Source: Megascapheus bottae
Lineage: Eukaryota; Chordata; Mammalia; Rodentia; Geomyidae
Direction of reading: 5' to 3'
Length of the DNA stretch: 64,000 nt
NCBI GenBank assembly: GCA_024803745.1
Contig: JANJXV010000030.1
Span: 5,599,001-5,663,000 of the forward strand
A program made the translations under genes and the position numbers. Each line of letters starts with the position of its first letter. Within the stretch, counting starts at the first letter, position 1. The notes under the pieces are model-generated. The model was not told where the DNA came from, did no database searches, and was given only the letters and a program-made list of their open reading frames with translations. Positions 24,157-35,856 of this stretch are shown here, in pieces.

Positions 24157-25150
24157 ATGCTTGTTTTTAAATTTATCTTCTTCCTAAGGAAGGAAATCAT
24201 TTTTTCTTTTGGGATTTTGCTGACGGGATGGGCAAATGGTGGTGACAGTGTGTGGCCTGGGCATCTGGGTTTTGTGTGTCACTTACCACCGTGTAGTGTT
24301 TGTGTAGCTGGGCCACTGGAAAGAGAATGTTTCTCTTGCTTCTTATTCTGAGACCCCTGAGGCCATCAAGAATATCTTATTACTGGGTACTATGCTGCAA
24401 GAAGACTACCAGGTCAGGTCCAGGAGCAGCCGATATCCCCAACTGTGTCTTTAAACACTTCTAGTTGTTCCAGTTCTGTTTATGTTAAAAATTAAACCTC
24501 TCACCTCTCCGTGGCCACCCTCAGATGACATTGATGAGAGTGAGATCAAGGCATTTTCCACTCCAGGGATGAGGGGGTGTGCATGGTCAGAATGGGAGAG
24601 CACACATGCCTGAGCGAGAGTCTTCATGCACACTGATAATGTGTATGGTGGGTAAACATGGGAGCCATTGTCAATATCAGCCCCATATCACAGAGAGCCA
24701 ATCTGGTGGGAGGGTGGAGCCCTAGTCAAAGCTGGAACTGGGTCCTTGTTGGATGGTGCGTACAGGCTCTAAGGATGGCCATTTCCCTGTTTAGGCCAGC
24801 ACTGTAGATGAGCCTGCCCTTACAGCATCCATCAAGCCACGCATCATAAATTCAAAGTTTGTGGTGTGTTCTCCAAATTGCTGTCATTTCTCACTGACAA
24901 CTTGAGTGTGGTGGAGAAAGACCTGTGGCTCTGCAGATCCGAGTCCAGTGAGTCACAGCCTTCCATGCAATTTGGTTTTTTTTGTTGTTGTTGTTAGAAA
25001 CGTTCCGCACTCCTGACATCTCCCCGAGAGGAAATGGTTCTGATTTCTCATATCTTACAGGAGGCCTAGTGACGTGGGATTCTTCCTGCAGTCCCTTACA
25101 GCTTTCAGTCTTATCAGCACCAAATAAAAATGTTTAAGCAATATGCAAAA
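24157..25150. other. Unresolved moderately GC-rich segment
   Basis: This kilobase is less AT-rich than its surroundings and ends near 'ccaaataaaaatgtttaagc', which contains a polyadenylation-type AATAAA. Short stretches in different frames look vaguely protein-like, but I could not join them into a known protein. A decayed processed pseudogene, an old LTR or plain unique DNA all remain possible. No poly(A) tail or target duplication seen. Confidence 0.25.
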
Positions 25151-26095
25151 GCAGCTGCAAAGGGTTGGCCTTCATTTACTCTGCCCGGTGTGCAATCTGA
25201 ACCTGTACCAGGATAAAGGAGGAGGGGCTGCCTTTGGCAATCTCCCAATTCATTTCTCTCAAAGCCAACTTAGAGTGGCTTAAAAAAATTTCCTCTCTCC
25301 TTTGTCTTTCCATCCCCATTTCCCTCAGCGACCCTGGCTAAAAAACTTCACTTTCTTCTAGAGTCTGACCAAGTGTTGCCACATAAAGAATAACAACTTT
25401 CTAATTGAAAACCCAGGGCTAGTGTTTGTTCCTGGCTTCGGTTTCTTTCCTCTTTCCCATTTGGGAGCCACAAGTCCTGGTTGAGTAACCTATGCTCTGT
25501 ACACTCTGATGCCCCTCTGCTCTGGCTTGACTTCACCTTGTTTCAAGAGCTGGCATGGGAGGTGTCATTGGAATCAACTGCTGCCGAGGAGTTGTATTTC
25601 AGCCAACCTTAGGAGATCTTCAAGTTCAGAGCTAGCCACTCCAAAAAATACATCACCCTAAGCAGCTGATGAAGCTATATGCAGGTCAGAAGAAGGCACC
25701 CTGGGGGAAGCGCCTTTCCACTTCTATGGAGAACACCCCTGAGAGCTCTTTGTAAGAGGATGGCTCAGGCAGGAGGTATTTTTAGGAATTGTTAACTTGC
25801 ATGCAGCTCAGAGAAGCAAGATCCAATTGGAGCAGCATTCTGAGCCTTACCCACAAGCTACTTGTGATTGCACCATGGTATCAGAGCCTAGACATTGAGT
25901 CATCTTGTAACTGAGCAGCAGAAGAAAACAGAACCAGGCTGTTGTAACAACAAGACATTTGATAAGATGGGAAGGGAAATAAAAGCCAGGGACAGCTCAT
26001 GGATTTCTTTACAGAAGAATTCCTGTTGGTTCTCAACTCATCTTCTGGTACTTTGTTTATAGATACAAAGTCAGTCCTGGAGGTGTTGGGGGGAA

Positions 26096-26098
<3 letters not shown>
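25151..26098. other. Unannotated sequence
   Basis: No gene or recognised repeat. Confidence 0.45.

Positions 26099-26134
<36 letters not shown>
26099..26134. repeat. (AT)18 microsatellite
   Basis: Pure AT dinucleotides for about 36 bases. Confidence 0.95.
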
Positions 26135-26136
<2 letters not shown>

Positions 26137-26286
26137 TAGTCTTGAGGGCAGGTATTCCAGAATGCTCCTGTGCGTGTGTCCTGCCTATATGACAATTGGA
26201 GTGGGAAGCAAGAGTCTGTACTCCATGTGTAAAATCAGGAAAGGATTCTTGCCCTGGGAATCTTGAACATCTAAATGTGTGTATGT

Positions 26287-26289
<3 letters not shown>

Positions 26290-26366
<77 letters not shown>
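26290..26366. repeat. Compound (GT)n-(GA)n microsatellite
   Basis: GT repeats (26290-26327) switch without a spacer to GA repeats (26327-26366). The 117-codon antisense frame across it is Leu-Ser/His-Thr/Ile-Tyr repeat and is not a gene. Confidence 0.95.
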
Positions 26367-26369
<3 letters not shown>

Positions 26370-26459
26370 AGCATATATGTTTGTGTTCTCTGTGACTGTG
26401 TATATTTCATATTTGTATATATTTGCTGATATTATGTGTATGTATGTTTGCATGTGTTC

Positions 26460-26484
26460 ATGTGTGTGTGTGTGTGTGTGTGTA
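26460..26484. repeat. (TG)n microsatellite
   Basis: About 12 TG units following a TATG/TGTG-rich stretch. Confidence 0.85.
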
Positions 26485-27649
26485 TATTTTTGTACACACT
26501 CATGTGCTTTTGCTTTTGTATAGCTTGGTTGCTAAGTATCAACTTCGGTTCCACATGATTCAGTCTACCCACTAGTCAATGAGTAAGTGAATGGGGTGTG
26601 GCATTTTTAAGGCAGAGGACCGCAATCTTACTTTCAGTGGTAGGAAATAGCTATCAAATACCCTGAGAGTAATGTTTTTGTGTGGTCTGGGTTTGGTGAC
26701 AGGAATTTCTCATTTTTCCAGTAGTAACCGAAAGCCAAACCAAACAAACAAGCTAATACTAGAAATGAAAGTTTGTGTGCTTGTGTGTATTATGTGTATT
26801 GTGTGCATGTGTGAATTGTAATCTAAGTATCCAGTCTTCCAGTCCATCTGTTTCTCATCTCTTAACCTCTTGCTATTTTCCTCCTACCTGCTTATGTTTC
26901 TCCCCCTTCATTTTCCTCTCCATGCATGCACATATGCATTACGTGATGCACTACCTGGGTTTGGCCGGAGTTGAGCTCACATTTATGAAGGTAGAAGTGA
27001 TTCTTTTCCAAGCACAGCCTTGATATGCTGGCTGTTTCACAGCTCTCCAGAGTTTGTTTCCCAAGCCCTCTCCTTTCGCCAGCACTATTATGAAAACAGA
27101 TGTTGCCTTCTCAGTCCAACAGGGAGCTACCACAAACAGCTCTAGCAAGTTCTTTGGAAAGTTGATGTTTCCTTTTAAAATAAACAAAGGATCAGGGATC
27201 TGGCTCAGCCAATGGGGGGCGGGGAACAGTTCTCCAATTTCACTCAAAAATAAAACCATTATAAAAAAAAATCCCCCCCCCTTTTTCTTTTGCTAGAATA
27301 GACAGAGGGGAAGGGAAAAAAAACCTAAACAAGATTCTTTCACTGAAATTTTGACCAAAGTTTCCATGATTTGAGCAGTGTAAAGGGCAAAAATTGTGGT
27401 AGTTCTGTGGCTCTGGATCCACATAAAGAAGTATGAGATGATTCTTGCAAAATCTTGGTAGCATTTTCATTTTCTTTTAAATAGAAACACTCCCTGATTT
27501 GTATATTTCCATGGAGAGGCACTTTTATTTTTTTATTTAGAAGACCTACAGGTCCTTCAGTTTAGGTCCTGAACCAGATGGCTGCATTTCCAAGGAAATG
27601 CCTCCTGTTCATGTAAATGTATCTACAACAACTAGGAGACAGGAGGATG
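26485..27649. other. Unannotated sequence
   Basis: No gene recognised. It contains a C-run near 27272-27282. The 102-codon antisense frame 26951-27259 has no recognisable domain. Confidence 0.45.
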
Positions 27650-28090
27650 GATAGCTCTTAACTATATGCTTAGATACTTGGGAGGCTAAGAAGAGAAAGA
27701 TCATGAATCAAGGTTAGCCTAAGCAGAAAGGTTCACAAGATTTCTTCACAGTCCACAAGTGTTTTAGCAGTCTCTCATTTTGAAGCTCTAAGGGAGGAGG
27801 TTCATGGAAAGGAGAGGTTCACAGTTTCATGTCAGATGAGGCAGAAAAAACAGTGGAGGCCCATCTCCACAGAAACTTGAGATAGGCTCCATGATGCAAT
27901 GCAAGAGATTCTAGCAAAGACAGGAAGCCCAAAGTAGACAGATTACAGCTCAGAAGCATCTCTGGACAGCAAATGATATCTCATTCTAAAAATAAAAGAC
28001 AGGGCTGGGGGCATGGCTCAAGTGATAAGAGGCTGGGCCCAACGAGTTACAAAACCATGGATTTAAATATCTATATTGCAAATAAATGTC
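27650..28090 (+). mobile_element. Old B1-B1-ID trimeric SINE
   Basis: Three units appear in order. The first is B1-like: 'agatacttgggaggctaaga' near 27671, then 'gatcatgaatcaaggttagc'. A poorly preserved second B1-like unit ends near 'ctcattctaaaaataaaag' at 27981. A terminal ID-like unit starts 'ggctgggggcatggctcaag' at 28004. This matches a castorimorph composite as I remember it (B1 dimer plus ID unit). It is strongly diverged and the internal boundaries are approximate. Confidence 0.5.
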
Positions 28091-28167
28091 TCAACCTCAC
28101 TCTATAAAAGTGTCATCATGTTGATTTGGGGATGTTGTAGGGATTAAACTAAGTGTGCTTCATTCTA

Positions 28168-28400
28168 GGTACCAGTGGCTCACTCTTGTAGTCCTAGCTA
28201 CTCAGGATGCTGAGATTTGAGGGTCAAGGTTGAAAGCCAGCCAGAGCAGAAAAATCCATATTATTATCTCCAATCAACTACTCACAACAAGCTGGCAGTA
28301 AGGCTGTGGCTCATGTTGTAGAGGGCCAGCCTTGGAAAGGCTCAGGAACAGTGCCCAGCCCCAAGTTCAAGCCTCAAGATTTGGCAGAATGAAACTAAGT
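28168..28400 (+). mobile_element. B1-Geo composite SINE
   Basis: The left B1-like unit has 'gtagtcctagctactcagga' and 'tgagggtcaaggttgaaagc'. A 'ttatctccaatcaactac' linker leads to the Geo-like right unit with 'ggctgtggctcatgttgtag', 'gctcaggaacagtgcccagc' and 'aagttcaagcctcaagattt'. The A tail is eroded. No target duplication was found. Confidence 0.7.
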
Positions 28401-28424
28401 GGTTCCCACTTCCTGCTACAACAA

Positions 28425-28610
28425 GCCAGCATTAGGGCTTGAACTCAGGTCCCTCTACTCTGCTTTAGCTTTCTTGACCCCAGGCAGTTCTCTGTGCCTT
28501 GAGCCACACCTCTGTTTAAAATGGAGCTGGACTTTCTGAGAACTTTCTGACTAGGCTGGCTTGAAATCTTGATCATCTGGGATTGCAGGTGTTAGCCACA
28601 GGCGTTCGTT
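28425..28610 (-). mobile_element. B1-Geo-like SINE, antisense, diverged
   Basis: The plus strand runs 'gggcttgaactcaggtccct', 'ccttgagccacacctctg', 'aggctggcttgaaatcttga', then 'gggattgcaggtgttagcca'. That is the antisense order of right monomer followed by B1-like left monomer. The linker is shortened. Confidence 0.55.
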
Positions 28611-28639
28611 GATACTGCCTTTTGAAAAATCGTTTCTGC

Positions 28640-28868
28640 TAATATGAGGATCTAAACTCACAGTTTCTACTCTTTCTGCTTTTTCACTCATAGCTGACAC
28701 TCTACAGTTGAGCTCTACTTGCACTTCTAGTATTTTGGGGGGGGGGTGGGTATTTGGAAATAAGAGTCGTTACAGGTTTGTCTGCCTGAGCTGGCTCTTA
28801 ACCAGAATTCTCAGATTGCAGCTTCCTGAGTAGCTAGGATTAGAAATATACCTCACCAGTGTGTGGGT
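28640..28868 (-). mobile_element. B1-Geo-like SINE, antisense
   Basis: The plus strand has 'gaggatctaaactcacagtt', 'cagttgagctctacttgcac', a G10-type run at about 28737-28746 in the linker position, 'taagagtcgttacaggtttg' and 'cttcctgagtagctaggatt'. It is the third SINE in less than 750 bp. The G-run replaces the usual T/C-rich linker and is probably a local expansion. Confidence 0.6.
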
Positions 28869-29796
28869 GGCAATGCCTTTTTAAAAATCCTCATTCCCCA
28901 GGTGTTATCATTCTCTGTCAAACTTCCCTCCGTTCATGGCTGCTTCTTTGGACAATTCCAAGGGAGAACTTATGACTAAAATGTAGTTGAAATAGTCCAC
29001 AAATATAATGATTTGGAATTTGTTACTACGTTGTACAGTCTTCAAGGACAAATGATGACTTTGACCATTCAAGATTTTTGTCAATTCTTTAAGTGAAAAA
29101 AAAAAAAGTGGTGGTAGAACCAAAGTTTGAGGAAAGAGTTTCACAGAATGCTTCACCAACTTGGATAGTATTTCTGGCCCCAGCAAAGGTCACACTAGCT
29201 GCTACAACAAGCATGTCTCCTACTATAAATAAGCCATAGAATAATAGAAATCTATTTTCTGCTCCAAAGCTATGCAAGTCTCTTTCTGAGGGTCTGTGAA
29301 GACACAGGCAACTTATATCAAGGAGCTAATCATTTATTCCCCTTTCTTTCTGGAAAATGGTTGAGGCATATTTCCGTGCAGTTACAAGTGGTCATGTGAC
29401 TCACACAACACTAGTAGGATATGACGTAAGAGATCTTCCGTACAAAACTCCCAAGACAATCCATCTTCTTTACCACTGTTATGCAAAGGGTATGATATCC
29501 TTGGAAATACTGAGACCATTAGATCCACAGAATATAGGAATAAGAGCCTCTGAGCCACTTTTTGGGGGACAATCATCCACTGATTAGAAGCACCCATTTC
29601 TACACCGTTCCTTAGGAAAAACAGACCTCCATGTCTATGGAGCAGGAAATAGATGTCTCTTTTTACAGGGTTCTTATTCTTGGAAAAGAAAGCTATGAAT
29701 TGTATTGTTCCTTAGGACAATTAGCATTACGTTTGCTAGTCCATTCTTCTCCCCCCAAAACTGCATGAATGTAACACGACACACTTGAAATGGTTC
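28869..29796. other. Unannotated sequence; possible old repeat at 29357-29590
   Basis: The interval 29357-29590 contains 'gtggtcatgtgactcacaca' and 'gagccactttttgggggaca', which recall ancient mammalian interspersed repeats, but no family could be fixed. The rest shows nothing. Confidence 0.35.
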
Positions 29797-29882
29797 CAGA
29801 AGCTCAGTGCTAAGTGCTTGCTTTGCACATGTAAGGCCCTGGTTAAGCCCCTAGCATTGCTAAATAAATAAATATTAAACAA
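29797..29882 (+). mobile_element. ID monomer SINE, diverged
   Basis: The unit reads 'gctcagtgctaagtgcttgc', 'tgcacatgtaaggccctggt', 'taagcccctagcattgc', then an (AAAT)n-type tail to about 29882. The B box has lost the usual TTC ('gttaagcccc'). Confidence 0.65.
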
Positions 29883-30723
29883 ATAGACACCACTTCAAAC
29901 CAGTCAGTAGATACAGAATAGAAATCTATGTAAGAGGCTGAGACTACACCATGTGACCTGGGCAGTATTTCTGGCTCAGTTGGAGTTTATTGTTGGATCT
30001 GATAGGATTTACTTTTCTTACTACTTCTTCTCCCCCCCCTCTTCCTGTTTTATTCTTGTGCTGTCTAGTAAGGCTGTCATCATATACAGAAACCGTATAA
30101 ATTATCTCTGGACATATATTTGTGTGTCAATTTGTTCTGCTAAATTTAAATTCACTCATTCTCACAGTTCATTTTTCAGAAAGCTGTCTTTTGACCTATG
30201 TCTTAAAGACAGGCAGGCATTTTGATTTATACCACCGATTTCAATGCTTATGTGAAGTCAGACAGAAGAAAATCAACTCAGGAATGGGGCTATGTCCCCT
30301 GCACGAACACTGAGACAGAGAATCACTCAAATGATGCCACACCACTGTAGCTTTTTAATTCTCTCGGCCTGCTCATTTTTCTTGCTTGCAGAATATGTGG
30401 ATGGAATCTCAAAGAACAAAGGGCCAGGGAAGATGGACATTTTAATATTTGTACTCTGACAATAAAGTGTGTTTTCAGATTCTTCACTACATGGCATTAT
30501 CAGAAATCATGACAAGGAGAAAAGATTACAGAAGTAAAAAGCTTTTCTCCTCTGCTTTACTTGATAGAATCTCCTCTGCATTACTCTATTTCTACCTCTT
30601 CCTCTGTTCCCCTGCTAATTCACTGTGTGCTACTATAAGTCAATAAGCTGCACCAAATAGTAGGAAATGAGATGCCCTGAGATCTACTGTAACATAAAAC
30701 AATTAAAGAAAAGAAATAGGAAC
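29883..30723. other. Unannotated sequence
   Basis: No gene or recognised repeat. A pyrimidine-rich stretch with a C-run lies near 30031-30040. Confidence 0.45.
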
Positions 30724-31240
30724 TGTTAGATAGTTAGGGGTGGTAGATAATGACAGACGTAAGAGATGGCAGAAAACATGAGGCCTGTGATGGCACTTCT
30801 TGTTCCCAGAGTGCCTTGCGCATGTGCTTCTTCTTCCCATAATGCACTGGGTTCCTACTCAAAAATCCTGTCTGTGTGAGATAATGCCTTGAGCATGATC
30901 AAGCATGGCCAATCAAATCCACTTCCATACTCATTCACAATACAAGTAAGTCTAATCTAATTGATGACTGGTTCCCTGAGCCAGAGAACCAATGAAAAAG
31001 TTGGGCAGATATACAGGATCAGGCCATTGGTACAAAGCCCTCAAAAGGACAGACACCTAGGAGAAGAGATAGAACTTCCCCAAGAAGAAAGACATGAACT
31101 CCCAGGTTGGGGCCTCTCTCTAGAGGGAGTCTCTACTATCACTTGAGTAAATTGGCTGTGTCACTACACTCCATTCATGACGCCTATGCCTTTTAATTAT
31201 TCATCTGGTGGTGAAATGGACTCTGATCTCTAGATAGTGT
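30724..31240 (+). mobile_element. Candidate ERVK/IAP-like LTR
   Basis: The block begins with a TG dinucleotide ('tgttagatagttaggggtgg'). It then shows LTR-like landmarks in the order I remember for IAP-type LTRs: 'ccttgcgcatgtgcttc' near 30816, a CCAAT motif 'ggccaatcaaatcc' near 30908 and 'ggttggggcctctctctaga' near 31103. No polyadenylation signal, CA end or 6-bp target duplication could be placed, and no viral coding sequence is adjacent. If it is real, it is probably a solo LTR. The right boundary is approximate. Confidence 0.4.
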
Positions 31241-33454
31241 CACACAATGCGGGCCCATGTTTTGGTGCCAAAGTCAAAACAAGTACAGCCAGGAAAGGAG
31301 AACAGAAAAAAGATTCCTTTTCTGCAGTGGATAAGGAGAGCAGGGAAGTTAGTTCCAAACCAAGGCTTTCCCCAAATGGTGCCCCCAGAGAAAGATGAAA
31401 GTTGATGTGCTTGGTGTAGGTGATAAAGTACAAGTTTTAGGTTTGTTAAAAGGCGGTATGTCCTCAGCAGAAGTTGAGTGGGGTTATGGGAAATAAATGA
31501 ATAAAGAATCCAGGGTATTCAAGGTAAAGTGCATCAAGTAAGACAGTGTGGGTGAACATTATTAATGGGAACAGAAACCGTTTTGGTGACAAGAATGTAG
31601 TCTGTTTCATGAAGTTTTAAGTACTGAACTCTACTCATCTTGGCATTTGTGGATTTTATTTTTTCCTCAATGGCAGTTCCTTGGAACCACGAACCCACAG
31701 TGACAAAGGGTCTATTATACTGCGTTCTTGCTAACTGTACCATACCATGCATGGCAGTGGTACAATACCAGCCACATTTCTCCATCTGCAATTTAAAAGC
31801 TTTGCAATAGCTGCATTATGCTGCTCTTTTCCAAAGACCCAGCAACGACCAACCAATAATCAGATGATCAATTTATTCAAGGAATAAGGAGTTTGCGCTT
31901 TAGGAGGTAATAAAAAGGAATTGTGACTCTAACTTTACAAGATTATTATGTTTTAATCTGCAGTGGTTTCCTTTTGAAATAATAAGCAAAATATTGAAGT
32001 CTTTTCTTTGTTAATTCAAATTATCCATCCCCACCAAATTGATTGCATAATTCAATTTGGTCAAATATTTTTATTGATTTAGATTTCATATTCAGATATT
32101 GCAAGCCCCCTAGTTTATATAGAAATGTGCTGTAGAAAGAACACTGATCTGAAGGTCATAGAAAACCTAACATACTTGATTATGAAAAGCTTTGAACTGC
32201 CAGAGTTTTGTATTAAAATGGAACAATTTTCTTCTTAGGGAAGATATATTTTATAAATTGGATTTTGAACAATACAAATTAATCACCACCAGAAAAGTAC
32301 AGCGTTTTAGACATGAGTAAAGAAAATGGAAATTATTTAATGGAATATTTCATCTACACAATTTTTCAAGAGGATTGGTTTGGGAAACAAGGATGCTAGA
32401 TGAGTTTTCTAGTGTTTCTGAAAGTAATCACCATAAGCTTAGTAGCTCTAAACAACACAGATTCATCTTAACACTTGGGAGAAGGCAAGTCCAAATGGTT
32501 TCCCTTAGCTAAAATCAGAGCTGCTTTCCTTTTGGAAATTCTCCAGGGAAGAATTTGTTTGTTCTATGATTCTGGCATTTTCTTTTGACCAAAAAATATG
32601 TCAGATTCCTCTGAGTCATTTTGGGCTGTGCCAGACCTTGGAGAGATCTGCACTTGTTAGATTCCGCTTATACAACAACCACGATCCATCAATTTAACGA
32701 CAGTGTTGTTCCCTGCTATAGGATCAGTCAGCTTATTACCAAGTTCTACACTCCCATTATGGTTGCTAGAATCCCCTTATTCTTTCTGGGTCCTCATCAT
32801 AATTTCCATCCTGCACTTACCCTCACTCTGCTCCTTAGGAATCCGTCCTTATTTGTTCTTGGCAGAGTCAGAGCTGGGTCCAGTCAGAGACTTCCATTAG
32901 AGTTGTCTCTATGCTCACTGTCATAGTCCCTCCCCTCCCCAAACTCTGGTTTTCCATCATCATCAAGGCTCACATCATTTCTTCCATTAAGAATTTCCTT
33001 GTCTTTGATACCATCTCAGGTTTCCAGATTCTAGAAATTTCTACTATACTTACTTGGCTTTGTCTCCTTTCTCTATTTTTTTTAAGTCAACACACTCAAG
33101 TATCTCCCAATTTTTGTCTCTTCTGTCTCCCTGAATTACTTAGGTCTGCTCTGGGTCTTTTAGATTCACCCTAGTAATTCATGGATAATTTCAGTCATCT
33201 TAAGGAGCATCAATTCCACCTACAAGCTCAGCTCTCTTTGCCATTTAACTCAGCTACTCACAGGACCAGGTTAGATTAACATGTGCACATGGGAGGGCAC
33301 CAAAAATTGAAATGCCAATTCTGCTACTAGGGCGTAAAGGTTAGTTCTAACTGAAGACAACAGAGTAGCTTATGCAAAACTAACTCTCTGTCCTCCTGGA
33401 TTATTTAAGCAAGGCTATACATTTGTAAGGCATCACCACCCAATGTGTTTTCTA
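31241..33454. other. Unannotated sequence
   Basis: No supported gene. The interval 33180-33310 loosely resembles an ancient interspersed repeat but cannot be classified. The 101-codon frame 32621-32926 has an overlapping competitor and no domain. Confidence 0.4.
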
Positions 33455-33508
33455 TCCCTCCCTCCCTCCCTCCCTCCCTTCCTCCCTCCCTCCCTCTCTC
33501 TCTCTCCC
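33455..33508. repeat. (CCCT)n microsatellite
   Basis: About 10-11 CCCT units with one CTTC interruption, ending in (CT)n. Confidence 0.9.
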
Positions 33509-33612
33509 ATGAAAGAAGTTAATCACTGGACACAACTCTAAATCCTTATCAGCCTGGCAACACACCAGAAGTTTAAGCATTTATACAAACCACCTTCCTA
33601 ATTGTCCTTTAC

Positions 33613-33646
33613 CACCTCCTCTGGAAGTTCACCTCCTCTGGAAGTT
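33613..33646 (+). repeat. 17-bp perfect tandem duplication
   Basis: 'cacctcctctggaagtt' occurs twice in direct succession (33613-33629, 33630-33646) with no mismatch, so it is recent or conserved. Confidence 0.9.
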
Positions 33647-34540
33647 CAGAACACCTTTCTTTTGTTTCGTCACCTCATCAACAGGATTATTCTGTGGCTA
33701 AGGTGCTATGCCAGCCAGTTCTAAACACCTTTCACTGTTACTGAGGAGTCCCCTTATTCACAATGCATGGACTAACAACAAACTTCTATTTAATTTTCCC
33801 TTGTGAATCAGTCCTTTTTTTGGACCGGCTACATTTACAGGGCTCCAGGCCAATGAACATTAGACTAGTAGAGGAAAAAGTCAATGCTTTTGTCCCCTAC
33901 AATGCACACAGGAGCTCTTTATTCTGCAGATACCTTCCATTTAAGATAGAGTAGGTTGTTTCTAACTGGTGTTGGGAAGGACCCATTGACTCAGTGAGCA
34001 TTCATTAAACAAATACTCTGTTCTAGGCTTTGAACAAGCCTGAGATTTAGAAAGCTGAATGAGAAAGATGCAACTACCTGCCCCTAGTGAGCTCCTCTCA
34101 CAAAAAGAGAATGGGCAAGAAGAAGAGCTCAGCAGCACATCCAAAGGCATCTGAGCATCCCTGGAACTCTCCAGAGAGAACCTGCACTTGTTTGATGTAA
34201 ATTTTGTTGCCCCACTGCTCCCTGAATGGGGTTTAGTTCATGAATAAGAACACAGATCTGAAAGCTGACAGGAAACACTCCCCATTTTCTGTCTCACAAA
34301 GCCTGAGGAACAGCTTGACTAAACATCAAGAAATTTCTCAAGAAGGCAAATTAAAACACAGGTAAGTCATTTGCAGCGATGTCTGGGGTTCTGTCTGTTA
34401 GAACACCCTGTGCAGAGAGGAGCAATTGCCTCTCTAGGCTCCTGATAATATCTCAGAGTTGGACAACATTTACATGGCACGAGCACCTCCCTAATGCATT
34501 CTTCCCCGTTGCATGAGGCTTGGGATGCCATCATGGACAT
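33647..34540. other. Unannotated sequence
   Basis: No gene or recognised repeat. Confidence 0.45.
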
Positions 34541-34755
34541 AGAATTTGGCACTGGTTTTCCCCCCTTCCCCATCCAATTTCAAATAACCAAATACAAATA
34601 TATCCAATATATCAGATAACAAGGGAAGTGGGGACCAAGACATGAGAAAGGGTATCAAGGTATGTGAATTGGTGCACCTTCTATCTGGCAAATATAATGT
34701 GACCCTTCTATTAATTACAATAAAAATATATGGGTAAAAAAGAATTTGGCAGTGG
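34541..34755 (+). mobile_element. 5'-inverted (twin-primed) L1 tail with TSD
   Basis: The insert is 34556-34740. Its right part, from about 34621, is sense L1 3' UTR ('ggggaccaagacatgagaaa' to an AATAAAAA tail). Its left part, 34556-34620, is the reverse complement of the immediately upstream L1 sequence ('caatttcaaataaccaaata', 'ccaatatatcagataac'). About 28 bp of L1 is missing at the inversion joint. Flanks 'agaatttggcactgg' (34541-34555) and 'agaatttggcagtgg' (34741-34755) are a 15-bp target duplication with one mismatch. This is the classic product of twin priming during target-primed reverse transcription. Confidence 0.9.
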
Positions 34756-34856
34756 TATAGATTCCCATCAGCACCCTGTCTTCCAGCTGCCATTGGAAAG
34801 AGGAAATACCACTACTTGTCAGTCAGTGATTGGTGATGGAAAGGAGAAAGACAATA

Positions 34857-35028
34857 GGGCATTAGTGGCTCATGCTTTTAATACTGGCTACTCAAGAGAC
34901 AGAGATCTGACGACCAAGGTGGAAAGACAACCCAGGCAGAACATTTTCTGAGACTTTTGTGTTCAATCAACCAGCAAAAAAAAAAAGAAAGGCTAGAAAT
35001 GGAGGTGTGCTTTAAGCCACAGTACTGG
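34857..35028 (+). mobile_element. B1-Geo SINE, right unit truncated at (CA)n
   Basis: The left unit 'attagtggctcatgctttta', 'ggctactcaagagacagaga' and a 'tcaatcaaccagc' linker with an 11-A run are followed by 'ggctagaaatggaggtgtgc'. The right monomer is cut short at 'agtactgg' and continues as the (CA)n tract at 35029. Confidence 0.6.

Positions 35029-35105
<77 letters not shown>
35029..35105. repeat. (CA)38 microsatellite
   Basis: 77 bases of CA repeat with one TA interruption near 35055. The frames reading His-Thr or Cys-Val through it are artefacts. Confidence 0.95.
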
Positions 35106-35107
<2 letters not shown>

Positions 35108-35856
35108 CCATCAGAAGAGGGAGCAAAGAGAGAAGAAAAGGCAAAGAAAAGGACTGAGTCCAGTGCAGAATCACTTTTCTTTTTAACCACTCTCCTTTTC
35201 TATGTGTTCCTGGCACCGTGACTCAAACTCCTTACCTTTCCCTAAAAACTTTCAGCTCCCTGCTGCCCTTTTCTCTCATATCTTTCCTGTCAGCTATTTG
35301 GAAGGAGAAAAACTATCTGGAAGCAAAAGATAAAAACCCTTTCATTAAAAAAAGCGATCAAATTTCTGTCTGATTGGGGGTCATCAAGGGGCTGCCTGGC
35401 CTCTTATCTCAGGCCACTATAACCCAGCAGGGATGTTCAAATCTCCTGGCCTCTCTCAGTGTGACCCCTGATCAAAGGTCTCCCATTTTCTCACTTTTTT
35501 TTAAAATCCATCACAGCATTCTATCCTGTTACCCTTTCCAACACAGCCAGAGAGAAAGTAAAAGCTTCAAGTGGGTCTTATAGCTATGGCTGAACTTTAT
35601 AGACAAGAGGTGGGAGAACCTGTAAGCTACATGGCTGCCTTCCAAATGAAAGCTTAGCCAATGGAGAAATGTGAAAGAGTATTTGCTAGCTTCTGGTGAG
35701 TTACGGTGTTACCCAGATCAAGTGGTATTTATTGAACATCTTATCAACCACTGTGATATTTTTGGACCTGGATTGTGCTCTCCCAGAAAGGTATTTAAAT
35801 GCAGAGGCAAATTTTCAGAACCACGGTGGTAAATGTAATAGCTAATCTGTTAAGCA
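35106..35856. other. Unannotated sequence
   Basis: No gene or recognised repeat. Confidence 0.45.

Noticed and set aside
26057..26410. 117-codon antisense frame
   Set aside because: It is composed of Leu-Ser, His-Thr and Ile-Tyr runs from three adjacent microsatellites.
35029..35105. CRISPR-like or other regular arrays at the microsatellites
   Set aside because: The repeats are uninterrupted di- or tetranucleotides with no spacers, typical of rodent nuclear DNA.
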